64,000 nt of DNA from Acidianus infernus (GTDB lineage Archaea > Thermoproteota > Thermoprotei_A > Sulfolobales > Sulfolobaceae), in NCBI RefSeq assembly GCF_009729545.1, contig NZ_WFIY01000004.1, positions 1,462,001 to 1,526,000 on the forward strand, read 5' to 3'. A program made the position numbers and the translations under genes. Shown here piece after piece: positions 28,601 to 36,295 of the stretch (its first letter is position 1; each line of letters begins with the position of its first letter). The notes below the pieces were generated by a model. That model was not told the DNA's origin, did not search any database, and saw nothing but the letters and a program-made list of their open reading frames with translations.

Positions 28601-28852
28601 AATCATAATCTTACTTTAGTTAATTCAATTATAAAGAATTTAACGATAATAAATGGTTCTGTGTATTTAATTAATAGTCATATATGCTCTTACAAAACAA
28701 TTAATGGGAAAGTATTAAACGATAATGCTACAACCAAAACTTGTAATAATGGAGTTGATAATTCTCTTAGTAATTTAAGTGAGACATTACTTCTATTAGC
28801 TGTACTCTTAACTATAGATGTAGTTATAATAAAGAAATTTAGAAGAAAGTAA
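25673..28852 (+). CDS. Sedolisin-type serine-carboxyl protease (S53), large and membrane-anchored
   Basis: 1059 residues. A signal peptide is followed by a pro-domain (~30-150) and an S53 catalytic domain (~185-500). EISLD supplies Glu and Asp four apart (~246/250), SGDYGG the oxyanion Asp (~335), and GGTSVASP the nucleophile Ser (~440). A ~500-residue extension of beta-sandwich-like, Asn- and Cys-containing segments follows, then a C-terminal TM helix and KKFRRK. Such enzymes work at acid pH outside the cell. Most S53 enzymes lack this long anchor region. Confidence 0.93.
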   Translation: MLKILVIMAILITQLIPFYSPSNVSNYHNLQELNPNCIVTVAIVEQPKNLAKLQLDIENHIILNETCVYKLFIPNNEIIKAVSYLTQFGIQTSVYMNVILATGKVCSFEKALNGKFYVINFHDIKFYEFFGDPPLSIGNALVFSTNITSQILQKPNTLYNYSQAIAYNVIYPCILREAYNVTPLYSQGIMGNGTNIGIIDFCGDPYIYQQLICFDKKFNIQNPPRFIICPIGPYNPNQGIESGWALEISLDVEYSHSIAPAAGIILYVANPNVPLPAIIAFVDQQDKVSVVSQSFGIPEIYFDLGLIPLSYLQSLTYEYWLGEVEGITFVAASGDYGGNGYNFFLSPQGGLLIPASDPYVLAVGGSTLYYSCNKTIQEAWSGESIYGASTGGFSSIFPSPWYQGAKGFREVPDVIADANPYTGVPVIYYYGEEYLIGGTSVASPIVAGIIDLATQVHGKFGFINPLIYSLKGTKALEQVTFGYNTPYYIKNSSYNPVSGLGYINAGYFVSLIRNESTISVAVSNITYNDGQLVKVIVKASPLVPVTGYVYNGSNILEKFPLVYNGTYWIGYFVAKGSGIQEVVVAQGNDKAGTYILVGLQAMFLCPQVALYPSPIGIKVIAELLYANGSAAKANGIFTAFLCQYNITTCTFKMINKTVLSPEYLIQGYLYIIINNGSYIYGCFAPTTPFGGIYIIRISCVFGFSEFVEGIYLIPYIIPGAFTEPVSIADGCNFTIGIALLSLVAPNVTVKLYNVANQLVYSFSINAISYANSIFYVSEISLPHNISRGYYKIVAVANYNSTDHMVYGEGFTQVYISSCTLRVIVTTIPNGSIYENETLGIIASITYENGTNVNFGTFNAVIIPSYMKDNFDSLDLDFSVPLYYTKGEWFGKFTTPCEKSNPLGLSAEGLSGEWCIYVYGTSYDGIPVSFPTTLSYSTLNIIPSIPNDQFILLPYTFIKDFNGTLVEDAYICNAVIINHNLTLVNSIIKNLTIINGSVYLINSHICSYKTINGKVLNDNATTKTCNNGVDNSLSNLSETLLLLAVLLTIDVVIIKKFRRK

Positions 28853-28860
28853 AACCTTTT

Positions 28861-29250
28861 TTATTTTATACCAGTTATTAATCCTACCCATTGGTTATTA
28901 TCGTACATAATATATTGTATGCTTATCTTAAGTTTTTTAACGCTCGTCTTAGTTTTTACTTTTATATTGTACACAAAATAATAGATATTACCATCAGTCT
29001 CTACTTCTGCCTTCTTTGGAAATTCAATCTCATAGCCATATTGTTCTGCAAGTTCTTGAATCTTAGTTGTAAATCTCATTATTATATCCTTAACAGATTC
29101 ACCGTAAATTGGTTCAAAGCTTAGTGCTCTAAGTTCTTCTTTGAACGCGCTAATGCTCTCATTACTTCTAACTTTTCGTTGTTTTATGGTCTCTTTTGTT
29201 TTCACAAATATTTTGAGGTAATAATAACTTAAAAATACTTCTATAATCAT
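28861..29250 (-). CDS. Conserved hypothetical protein (unrecognised)
   Basis: 129 residues from the ATG at 29250, chosen because it follows the upstream stop (29255) by 4 bp. The frame extends to 29319 but that would overlap the upstream gene. The N-terminal helix is hydrophobic (IIEVFLSYYYLKIFV). A helical region and a C-terminal beta sheet (NIYYFVYNIKVKTKTSVKKLKISIQYIMYDN) follow. No family assigned. Confidence 0.5.
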   Translation of the reverse strand: MIIEVFLSYYYLKIFVKTKETIKQRKVRSNESISAFKEELRALSFEPIYGESVKDIIMRFTTKIQELAEQYGYEIEFPKKAEVETDGNIYYFVYNIKVKTKTSVKKLKISIQYIMYDNNQWVGLITGIK

Positions 29251-29254
29251 GAGA

Positions 29255-30055
29255 TCATATGTAACTTCCTTGTTGTCTAATAAGTGTGTATATATAATTA
29301 ACGTCTTTTGAGAATTCATTATTTATTTCATTCTTAATTGCTTTTCTACCATCCTCTAAGATTTTTTTAATACTATCCTCAATGCTATTTGAGAGTAATA
29401 GCTCATCAAAGTAAAGAGTTCTCTCAGATGACAATAAATATACTATATCTTGAATATTATCCAAGAACTCTTCGAGTTTACCTGCTAATGCTATTCCTCT
29501 TATTGTATTTTCTACTTTTATAGCCTTAAGCCAATTTACTTCTTTTTTTAATTCTTCAAAAAATTCACTATTATACGCTATTTCTTCAATAGTACTCATA
29601 ACGTCTGCCTTTTGATCTCTAAGCCTTTTTTCAAAAAGATCTTGAATAAATGGTTCAAAATCCTGGTTTATATTTACATCAAATGTTCTCATAGGACATG
29701 GAAATATATTTTCATTATTGCAGGTTTCTGATATTTTATCGTATACTTTTTTTAACTCATCCTCTAGCCTTTTCTTCTCAAGATTAGTTTTAAGCAATCT
29801 AAATGAAGTTCCTAAAATTGAATATATATCCAGAGTTATGAGGAGTTGCATTGCTTCGTTATATTCAGGAGACGCAATTTTTGGAAAATATTTCTTCTTT
29901 TTAAGATATAAGGTTGGCCAATTTTTTAATTCATTAATAATGGGAGTCTTTGCATAGTATAATTTCATGAAATATCCGCCATTCAAAATTTTATATACAT
30001 AAATAGCTTTTTCCTTATCTATGCCATTTTTTAATGCAAGGCCTATATAGTCCAT
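29255..30055 (-). CDS. Conserved hypothetical helical protein (unrecognised)
   Basis: 266 residues, mostly alpha-helical with charged heptads (residues ~100-130 and ~160-245), soluble. Two Cys near the middle (ETCNNENIFPCPMR). It forms a pair with the downstream hypothetical gene (4-bp gap). No domain recognised. Confidence 0.55.
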   Translation of the reverse strand: MDYIGLALKNGIDKEKAIYVYKILNGGYFMKLYYAKTPIINELKNWPTLYLKKKKYFPKIASPEYNEAMQLLITLDIYSILGTSFRLLKTNLEKKRLEDELKKVYDKISETCNNENIFPCPMRTFDVNINQDFEPFIQDLFEKRLRDQKADVMSTIEEIAYNSEFFEELKKEVNWLKAIKVENTIRGIALAGKLEEFLDNIQDIVYLLSSERTLYFDELLLSNSIEDSIKKILEDGRKAIKNEINNEFSKDVNYIYTLIRQQGSYI

Positions 30056-30146
30056 TACTTAAAGCCTACATAGTTTCATATAACCTTAAATTTAAAAAAT
30101 TAATCCTATAAAAGTGATAATATAAATAAAAATATCCTGATTTTAA

Positions 30147-31214
30147 TCATTCTATATATCCTTTGGCTATAAGTAATTCTGCAGTTAAAATTCCTCCTCC
30201 AGCTGCCCCTCTAATTGTATTATGAATTAGCGATACCATTCTTATTGTTCTATTGCTTATTTGCTTTAATCTTCCAACAACTACACTCATTCCTGGAGGA
30301 TCTCCAGCCCATCTATCAAAATATACTTGTGGTCTAGTATCCTCGTTTCTTACTATTATAGGTTTTTCCGGTGCGGTAGGTAACTTTAGATCCTGAGGTT
30401 CACCTCTAAAATTCTCTAATGTTTCCCTTATTTTCTCTATGTTGACATCTTCTTTGAAAGTAACGTATGAAACTTCATAATGGCCATGGATTGTTGCTAT
30501 TCTATGAGTAGTTGCATCTAAAGCTACTTCTTCTAAAGGTGGATCGTTTACATTTCTTTTTACTTCACTAAATATTCTGGTAATTTCCTTTATAGTTTTT
30601 GCATCATATTTATCTCCTAAAGGCAGTATGTTATCTACTACATCAAGTGAAGGAATTCCAGGATATCCTGCTCCCGATAATGACTGTATTGTGGTTATAT
30701 AAGCTCCTGTCATTTTAAAATTCATAAAAATTGGTGCTAAAGGTATTGCGGCGCCCTGAGCTGTGCATAATGGAGTAGTTACTATGAAACCTTTCCAATC
30801 TCTTTTCTTTCTTTGTTCATCTATCAAGGAAATAGTATGAGGATTTAACTCTGGAATTAACATTGGCACGTCTGGATCAAATCTATGATCTGGAGAGTTA
30901 CTAATCACTGGAAAACCTTCCTTTGCGAACTGCTCTTCTATAGGGCCAGCCGCGCCTTGAGGCAAAGGTGAGAAAACAATGTCTACATCATCCATTAATT
31001 TTGGATCTGTAGGCTTTACTTCCATGTCTGCAACTTCTTTTGGAATCTGTCCTATTGTTTGCCACCTTACAACTTCTCCATAAGGTTTACCTACAGAACC
31101 TTTTCCCGCTAAATATGCAGGCTTTATATAAGGATGTTGTGATAGCATTCTTACGTATTCAATTCCTACTAAACCCGTAGCTCCTAATATTGCTGCTTTT
31201 AGAATCCTTCTCAT
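30147..31214 (-). CDS. mcr: Malonyl-CoA reductase (aspartate-semialdehyde-dehydrogenase-like)
   Basis: NADPH-dependent reduction of malonyl-CoA to malonate semialdehyde in the 3-hydroxypropionate/4-hydroxybutyrate cycle. GATGLVG is the nucleotide loop. The active-site Cys lies in TTPLCTAQGAAIPL, and GAGYPGIPSLDVVDNI and HIPGHYE-like blocks (HRIATIHGHYE) follow. The sequence is very close to my memory of the Metallosphaera sedula enzyme, which starts MRR. I therefore prefer the ATG at 31214 over 31223. Related to Asd, but the family-specific blocks favour Mcr. Confidence 0.9.
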   Translation of the reverse strand: MRRILKAAILGATGLVGIEYVRMLSQHPYIKPAYLAGKGSVGKPYGEVVRWQTIGQIPKEVADMEVKPTDPKLMDDVDIVFSPLPQGAAGPIEEQFAKEGFPVISNSPDHRFDPDVPMLIPELNPHTISLIDEQRKKRDWKGFIVTTPLCTAQGAAIPLAPIFMNFKMTGAYITTIQSLSGAGYPGIPSLDVVDNILPLGDKYDAKTIKEITRIFSEVKRNVNDPPLEEVALDATTHRIATIHGHYEVSYVTFKEDVNIEKIRETLENFRGEPQDLKLPTAPEKPIIVRNEDTRPQVYFDRWAGDPPGMSVVVGRLKQISNRTIRMVSLIHNTIRGAAGGGILTAELLIAKGYIE

Positions 31215-31309
31215 ATTTATCATTAAAACATATGTATATACTGGAATATAAACTTACTTTAATAATATAAGCCTTTCAATTTAGCAAAATTAAATAAAAA
31301 TAATTTTCC

Positions 31310-32986
31310 TTATCCTAAAAGAACGGCTCCTTTAGAAGAGGATGAAACTAGTCGAGCGTATTGTGCAAGTAAGCCAGTTTTATATTTAGGTTCTGGCGGT
31401 TTCCAATTTTCTAATCTTTCCTTTATTTCCTTGTCGCTTAGCTCAACTTCTAATTTCCCGTTATCTACATCTATTGTTATAATATCTCCATCTTCTACTA
31501 TAGCTATAGTACCCCCAACTGCTGCTTCTGGTGCGACATGACCTACCATTATACCTCTGGTAGCTCCAGAGAATCTTCCATCAGTAACTAAAGCTACGCT
31601 TTCTCCTAATCCTTGACCAACTATAGCACTTGTAACAGCTAACATCTCTCTCATTCCTGGCCCTCCTTTAGGACCCTCATATCTTATTACGACAACTTCC
31701 TTCTCCTTGATTTGACCATTAAGTACTGCCCTAAATGCTTCTTCTTCGGAGTTAAATACCCTTGCAGGTCCTCTATGATATTTAACTTTGCTTGCTGAAG
31801 CTTTAATTACTGCTCCTTCTGTAGCTAAATTACCTTTTAATATTCTTATCCCTCCGGTGGGGCTATAAGGATTTTTTACATCTCTTACAATATGAGAATG
31901 AGGTACATCTGGTATTTTATATTCTTTTAAATTCTGTTCCATCGTCTTTCCAGTTACAGTTATTACATCTCCATGAAGTAGACCAGCATCGAGTAATTTC
32001 TTTAATATTAATGGTACTCCACCAACTCTATGCAAATCTGCCATTACATACTCTCCTCCAGGCTTCATGTTTACTATTTCAGGCACTTTCTTGCTTATCC
32101 TATCAAAATCGTCTAAAGTTAAATTAACACCAGCTTCATGCGCTATTGCTAATAAATGTAATACTGCATTAGTAGAACCGCCGGAAGCCATGAGTACAGT
32201 TATTGCATTTTCAAATGCCTCAAATGTCATTATATCTCTAGGTTTTAATCCTATTTCCATTAAATGAAGTAAAGCTTTACCAGTTTCTTTTGCAAATCTA
32301 ACCTTCTCTGCATCCACTGCTGGGGGAGATGCACTACCTGGTAAAGCTACTCCTAAAGCTTCTGATATCATTCCCATAGTATTTGCGGTATATAATCCTC
32401 CGCAAGTTCCAGGTCCTGGTATGGCGTTTAATTCCATAATTCTCAAGTCTTCCGCAGATAATTTTCCAGCAGCATAAGCGCCTACTGCCTCATATACATC
32501 TCCTATTGCAATTGGTTTTCCTTTATAATTGCCTGGCAAGGTTGTTCCGCCGTACATGTAGATCGATGGTATATTTAACCTAGCCATTGCCATCATTAAA
32601 CCTGGTCCTGTTTTATCACATCCGCCTAATGCAACAAAGCCATCATATCCGTGAGCGTTTACTGTTAATTCCACAGTGTCTGCAATAACTTCTCTACTAA
32701 CTAATGAATATTTCATTCCTTCACTTCCCATCGCTATTCCATCTATTACAACTGGAGTAGTAAAAATTCTAGGAGTTCCACCTGCTTCTCTTACTCCTTC
32801 TTTTGCTACATTAGCTAAGGCCAATACGTGAATATTACAAGGACCTGCTTCATTCCATGCAGCAGCTATGCCTATTAGAGGTTTTGAGATATCATCGTCA
32901 TTTAATCCCATAGCTCTTAGAAACGCTCTATTTGGAGCTTTTTCATAACCACCATAAACCTTTTCTGATCGAATTTTTTGAATCAT
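31310..32986 (-). CDS. ilvD: Dihydroxy-acid dehydratase
   Basis: 558 residues. Cysteines in AGPCNIH, GGCDKTGPG and GPGTCGGLYTANTM are the iron-sulfur ligands of the IlvD/Edd family. GPKGGPGMREML and DGRFSGATRG are the C-terminal signature blocks. It catalyses the third common step of Val/Leu/Ile synthesis. Sulfolobales members can also dehydrate sugar acids, so a role in sugar catabolism is possible. It stands alone, 96 bp upstream of mcr on the same strand. Confidence 0.95.
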   Translation of the reverse strand: MIQKIRSEKVYGGYEKAPNRAFLRAMGLNDDDISKPLIGIAAAWNEAGPCNIHVLALANVAKEGVREAGGTPRIFTTPVVIDGIAMGSEGMKYSLVSREVIADTVELTVNAHGYDGFVALGGCDKTGPGLMMAMARLNIPSIYMYGGTTLPGNYKGKPIAIGDVYEAVGAYAAGKLSAEDLRIMELNAIPGPGTCGGLYTANTMGMISEALGVALPGSASPPAVDAEKVRFAKETGKALLHLMEIGLKPRDIMTFEAFENAITVLMASGGSTNAVLHLLAIAHEAGVNLTLDDFDRISKKVPEIVNMKPGGEYVMADLHRVGGVPLILKKLLDAGLLHGDVITVTGKTMEQNLKEYKIPDVPHSHIVRDVKNPYSPTGGIRILKGNLATEGAVIKASASKVKYHRGPARVFNSEEEAFRAVLNGQIKEKEVVVIRYEGPKGGPGMREMLAVTSAIVGQGLGESVALVTDGRFSGATRGIMVGHVAPEAAVGGTIAIVEDGDIITIDVDNGKLEVELSDKEIKERLENWKPPEPKYKTGLLAQYARLVSSSSKGAVLLG

Positions 32987-33042
32987 ATATAGAGAATAAG
33001 CAATGATAATTTAAGCTTTGATTATACCATTTTAAAAAGACA

Positions 33043-33378
33043 TTAATGAGTAGAATTCATAAAATTCACTATTTCATCTATTATACTCCTAACTTTTTGC
33101 AGTACTTTAACGTGATTATCTAAAAACTCTTTACCTCCTTCAGATAGTTTATAATATTTTTTACCATCTTTCTCATATATTTCTAGGATATCCGAATTAA
33201 CCATTCTTTTTAGGGTAATATAAACTAAACCGTGAGGTAATTTTTTACCGTGAATCTCCTCAAGTTTTCTTTTAATCTCGTAACCGTACATATCTCCATA
33301 TCGATATATGATATAAGCAATTATAACTTGTAGTAAACCCCTAAATACCATCATCTTCGGTTTTTCCTTATACTTCAT
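33043..33378 (-). CDS. PadR-family transcriptional regulator
   Basis: 111 residues with the PadR winged helix: LLQVIIAYIIYRYGDMYGYEIKRKLEE, LPHGLVYITLKRMVNSDILE and EKDGKKYYKLSEGGKEFL, then a C-terminal dimerisation helix. PadR proteins are usually ligand-responsive repressors, often of adjacent genes. Here the next gene downstream is ilvD (56 bp away). Confidence 0.92.
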   Translation of the reverse strand: MKYKEKPKMMVFRGLLQVIIAYIIYRYGDMYGYEIKRKLEEIHGKKLPHGLVYITLKRMVNSDILEIYEKDGKKYYKLSEGGKEFLDNHVKVLQKVRSIIDEIVNFMNSTH

Positions 33379-33424
33379 TAAGTAGAAAGTATTATACTGA
33401 ACTATAAAATTTTCATTACTTTAA

Positions 33425-33477
33425 AATCATCCTGACGTGCAATCATCATTATTCAGCAAAGGCCAATTTAATCATCT
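33425..33477 (-). ncRNA. Box C/D guide sRNA candidate
   Basis: Minus strand: C ATGATTA (33469-33475, one mismatch), guide aattggcctttg (12 nt), D' CTGA (33453-33456), spacer ata, C' ATGATGA (33443-33449), guide ttgcacgtcagg (12 nt), D ATGA (33427-33430, one mismatch). The exact 12-3-12 geometry with perfect D' and C' boxes is hard to get by chance. The mismatches are in the terminal C/D pair, which normally is better conserved. It lies between the methyltransferase gene and padR. Confidence 0.5.
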
Positions 33478-33489
33478 TTTTATAGCTCT

Positions 33490-34236
33490 TTATATTCCAG
33501 CTATTATTGTTATCTGAGGGTCAGTAACTTCGAACTTCTTCCACGAGTATGCTGTAACTACATCTAAGATTTTAAAACCGGCTTTCTTAACTAAATTGAC
33601 TATTTCGTGTAAACTATAGAATCTTTGTGTATATTCTATTGAGCCTATTATTTCCCCTTTTTGGTTCATATAAGTCCTCCTTATTTTTAGTCTAGAAGTG
33701 TATGGATCAAAATAATTGTGATCTTCTACCAAGTAAGGATGAACATACGTATAGTAAACTTCTGGTTTATTATAAATTATATAATCTCTATTATCCAAGT
33801 TTATTACGGCTATTTTATTCGTAGCTTCTTTTATGGATTTAAGTATCTCTAGATCATCTTCCTCTGAGTAATATCCTAGGCTATTAAATATATTTATTAC
33901 TAAATCAAATTTTTCTCCATTAAGTACATCCTTCAAATATCTCATGTCTGCTCTGTAAAATCTGCCGTTTGGAACGTTATTCTTTGCCATTTTTATCATT
34001 TTTTCTGAAATATCCACTCCAACAATTTCGTATCCTAATTTATTAAGAAAATATGAAACTCGGCCTATTCCGCATGGAACGTCAAGTACTTTTCTTTCAA
34101 GATTATATTTCTTAGCTAGCTCATCAAGCCATTTAGCCCATTTCTCTCCTTCGTCCCACAATTTTATCATTTCATTTATATAAAAATCGGATTCGAATAT
34201 TCCTGGAAATATTTCGCTCATTCTTATAAACCTCAA
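33490..34236 (-). CDS. Class I SAM-dependent methyltransferase
   Basis: 248 residues. VLDVPCGIGRVSYFL is motif I, GVDISEKMIKMAK motif II with the acidic ribose-binding residue, and RADMRYL and FDLVINIFNSLGYY follow. The C-terminal part is a beta-rich small-molecule-methylase lid. The substrate is not predictable. The start at 34236 lies 16 bp from the divergent secreted-protein gene. Confidence 0.88.
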   Translation of the reverse strand: MRFIRMSEIFPGIFESDFYINEMIKLWDEGEKWAKWLDELAKKYNLERKVLDVPCGIGRVSYFLNKLGYEIVGVDISEKMIKMAKNNVPNGRFYRADMRYLKDVLNGEKFDLVINIFNSLGYYSEEDDLEILKSIKEATNKIAVINLDNRDYIIYNKPEVYYTYVHPYLVEDHNYFDPYTSRLKIRRTYMNQKGEIIGSIEYTQRFYSLHEIVNLVKKAGFKILDVVTAYSWKKFEVTDPQITIIAGI

Positions 34237-34252
34237 TGATAATTTAGTTGAT

Positions 34253-34804
34253 ATGATTCCTATATTATTACCGTTAATAGTAGCTTCCTTAGTTCCTCAT
34301 TCTTCTTTAATATATGCAGTTCAGGTTAACGTTAATAATACTATATATTCATTTACATATAATTTTACAGTTATATGTATTAAAAACAATACTATAGAAT
34401 TTAATTTAACGATTGTTGGTAATAACTATTACAATGTAATGGAGTATAATGTTAATGAGGATAATCCTTATCCTTTGCCTATAAACTGTATGGCATTTAA
34501 CACTACTAACTTAGAATTTATACGAAACGCCACGTTAAATGGAAATTTAACTAAGGAATTTTCGGGGATTTTTGACGCTTTAGGAAAATATAAAGTTCCA
34601 GTTACAGTATATTTCCATGATGGGATATTACAACAATTAAATGGAACATATAATGGAGTTTCTGTATACGTTAGTAGGGAATATCCAACTATAATTAGCA
34701 CTACTCCTTCAAGTGAATCTTTATCAAATTATTTAACTTTAATAATATTTATAGTGGTTCTAATTATAGCGATATTTGTATTAATTAAAATAGGTAAAAT
34801 ATAA
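34253..34804 (+). CDS. Small secreted/membrane-anchored protein
   Basis: 183 residues. The signal peptide MIPILLPLIVASLVPHSSLIYA is followed by an ~120-residue Asn-rich beta domain with many N-glycosylation sequons and a C-terminal TM helix (~155-180). Diverges from the methyltransferase gene with only 16 bp between starts. No family recognised. Confidence 0.6.
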   Translation: MIPILLPLIVASLVPHSSLIYAVQVNVNNTIYSFTYNFTVICIKNNTIEFNLTIVGNNYYNVMEYNVNEDNPYPLPINCMAFNTTNLEFIRNATLNGNLTKEFSGIFDALGKYKVPVTVYFHDGILQQLNGTYNGVSVYVSREYPTIISTTPSSESLSNYLTLIIFIVVLIIAIFVLIKIGKI

Positions 34805-34813
34805 TAAAATATA

Positions 34814-35068
34814 TTATTTATCTGTTAACTTTAATATTTTTATATTATTATTTGCTCTATAAAGATACCTATTCCTTTTATCTTTTTTAACAGTTATTAA
34901 TCCTACTCTTTCTAATAATTCTAGATGGTATTTTACTGTAGAATAATTTAATTCTAATATTTTGGAAATTTCATATGCAGTCATTTCTCTCGATTGTAAA
35001 AGCTCTAGTATTTTTTTCCTAGTATCCCAACCTTTGTTTTCTATTACCTCATCTAATTTGTATAACAT
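34814..35068 (-). CDS. ArsR-type winged-helix regulator
   Basis: 84 residues: TRKKILELLQSREMTAYEISKILELNYSTVKYHLELLERVGLITV followed by a wing KKDKRNRYLYRANN. One HTH and no ligand domain or metal-binding cysteines. It is tail-to-tail with the secreted-protein gene (9 bp apart), and the target is unknown. Confidence 0.85.
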   Translation of the reverse strand: MLYKLDEVIENKGWDTRKKILELLQSREMTAYEISKILELNYSTVKYHLELLERVGLITVKKDKRNRYLYRANNNIKILKLTDK

Positions 35069-35196
35069 GTGTTTACTCTAGTAATGTATTTCTATTAAGG
35101 CTAAGCATTTGAAAACGCGTTAAGTTACATTTAAATGCTTTTTAAATTATGCGAAATCCATTAATTTCTTATAAATCGATAAAAATATTCTATATT

Positions 35197-35466
35197 TTAT
35201 ACGTAATATCTGTATATATCTTTTATTATATTAAAAGCAATAAATGCTAACGCCAATAGTATTCCTATCATATATAAATATCCATGTAAGCCTATTAATA
35301 ATAAAAGTAAAATTGAAAAAGGTATAAATGTTTTGTTTCCAAATATTTTAAACATTCCTATTCCTATTGCTCCAAGTAAAAATACTGGACTAATTATCGA
35401 AAGAATAAGAAATACTATTAGCAATATAAGTAGTATAATATTAAAGTTGAAAGTTTGCCTGAGCAT
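35197..35466 (-). CDS. Small hydrophobic membrane protein
   Basis: 89 residues with about three TM helices (~8-30, ~32-58, ~60-80) and a short tail DIYRYYV. No family recognised. It lies 25 bp downstream of the nitrilase-type gene on the same strand. Confidence 0.55.
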   Translation of the reverse strand: MLRQTFNFNIILLILLIVFLILSIISPVFLLGAIGIGMFKIFGNKTFIPFSILLLLLIGLHGYLYMIGILLALAFIAFNIIKDIYRYYV

Positions 35467-35491
35467 AAATATCTTTCTTAACTTAGAATAT

Positions 35492-36295
35492 TTAAAGATT
35501 AGAGAGCAATCTATGAAAGTCTCTATTATGGTCTCTGAAACTGCTAAAGAATCTAGCCTTTCTAACGTCTTCTAAATCTATCTTTGTAAATATTCTGTCT
35601 TCTTCAAATTTTCTAGCTCTTACTTTGATTGTACCTTGAGGAGAAGAAACCATTGAACCTCCCCAAAAATATTCTTCTTCTTGACTGCCTACTGCATTAA
35701 CAAAAGCTGTCCATATTCCATACATTAAAGAATGTGCTTTAATTAGAGATTCCCAATTATTTTCTATTAATAAGTTCTCTTCTAATCTTCTCATAGGTGA
35801 GGAAGCAGGAATAAATACTGCATCTGCTCCTTTTAAGGCAAGCGCTTCTATAGGTTCTGGGTGCCAAGCATCTTCACAAATAACTACACCAAAATTAATT
35901 CCTTTATATTTAAATATCTTAACGTCTGATAATGGATCTCCAGGCTGGAAATATCTTCTTTCTTCGAATAAGCCATATGTAGGGAGGTAAAACTTGTAAA
36001 TATAATCATAGTTACCTTCAATTGATATGACCGCTGAATTTCTTAAAATACCCGATCTAACTTCCTTTATTGTTCCAAAAATTACACACTTTGAATTATC
36101 AACTATCTTAGTAACAGCTTTTTCAGCTTCTTTAAATACTTCATAAACGAGGTCTCTAAGTACATATCCAGTTAACGATAACTCGGGAAATATGATGCAG
36201 TCGGCAGAGGATGTTTGTATAATTTCTAAGTGTTTTTCTAAATTATATTCAACATCCCCTAACTTAGGTCTTATTTGTGCAAGTTCTATATCCAT
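35492..36295 (-). CDS. Nitrilase-superfamily glutaminase subunit of NAD synthetase (putative)
   Basis: 267 residues with the complete nitrilase triad: Glu38 (FPELSLTGY), Lys101 (KFYLPTYGLFEERRYF) and Cys140 (VVICEDAWHPE). PTYGLFEERRYF and EDAWHPE are typical of the glutaminase domain of glutamine-dependent NAD synthetases. It overlaps the start of nadE by 10 bp, so the two halves that are fused in many bacteria are separate here. It likely hydrolyses glutamine and hands ammonia to NadE. Confidence 0.85.
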   Translation of the reverse strand: MDIELAQIRPKLGDVEYNLEKHLEIIQTSSADCIIFPELSLTGYVLRDLVYEVFKEAEKAVTKIVDNSKCVIFGTIKEVRSGILRNSAVISIEGNYDYIYKFYLPTYGLFEERRYFQPGDPLSDVKIFKYKGINFGVVICEDAWHPEPIEALALKGADAVFIPASSPMRRLEENLLIENNWESLIKAHSLMYGIWTAFVNAVGSQEEEYFWGGSMVSSPQGTIKVRARKFEEDRIFTKIDLEDVRKARFFSSFRDHNRDFHRLLSNL

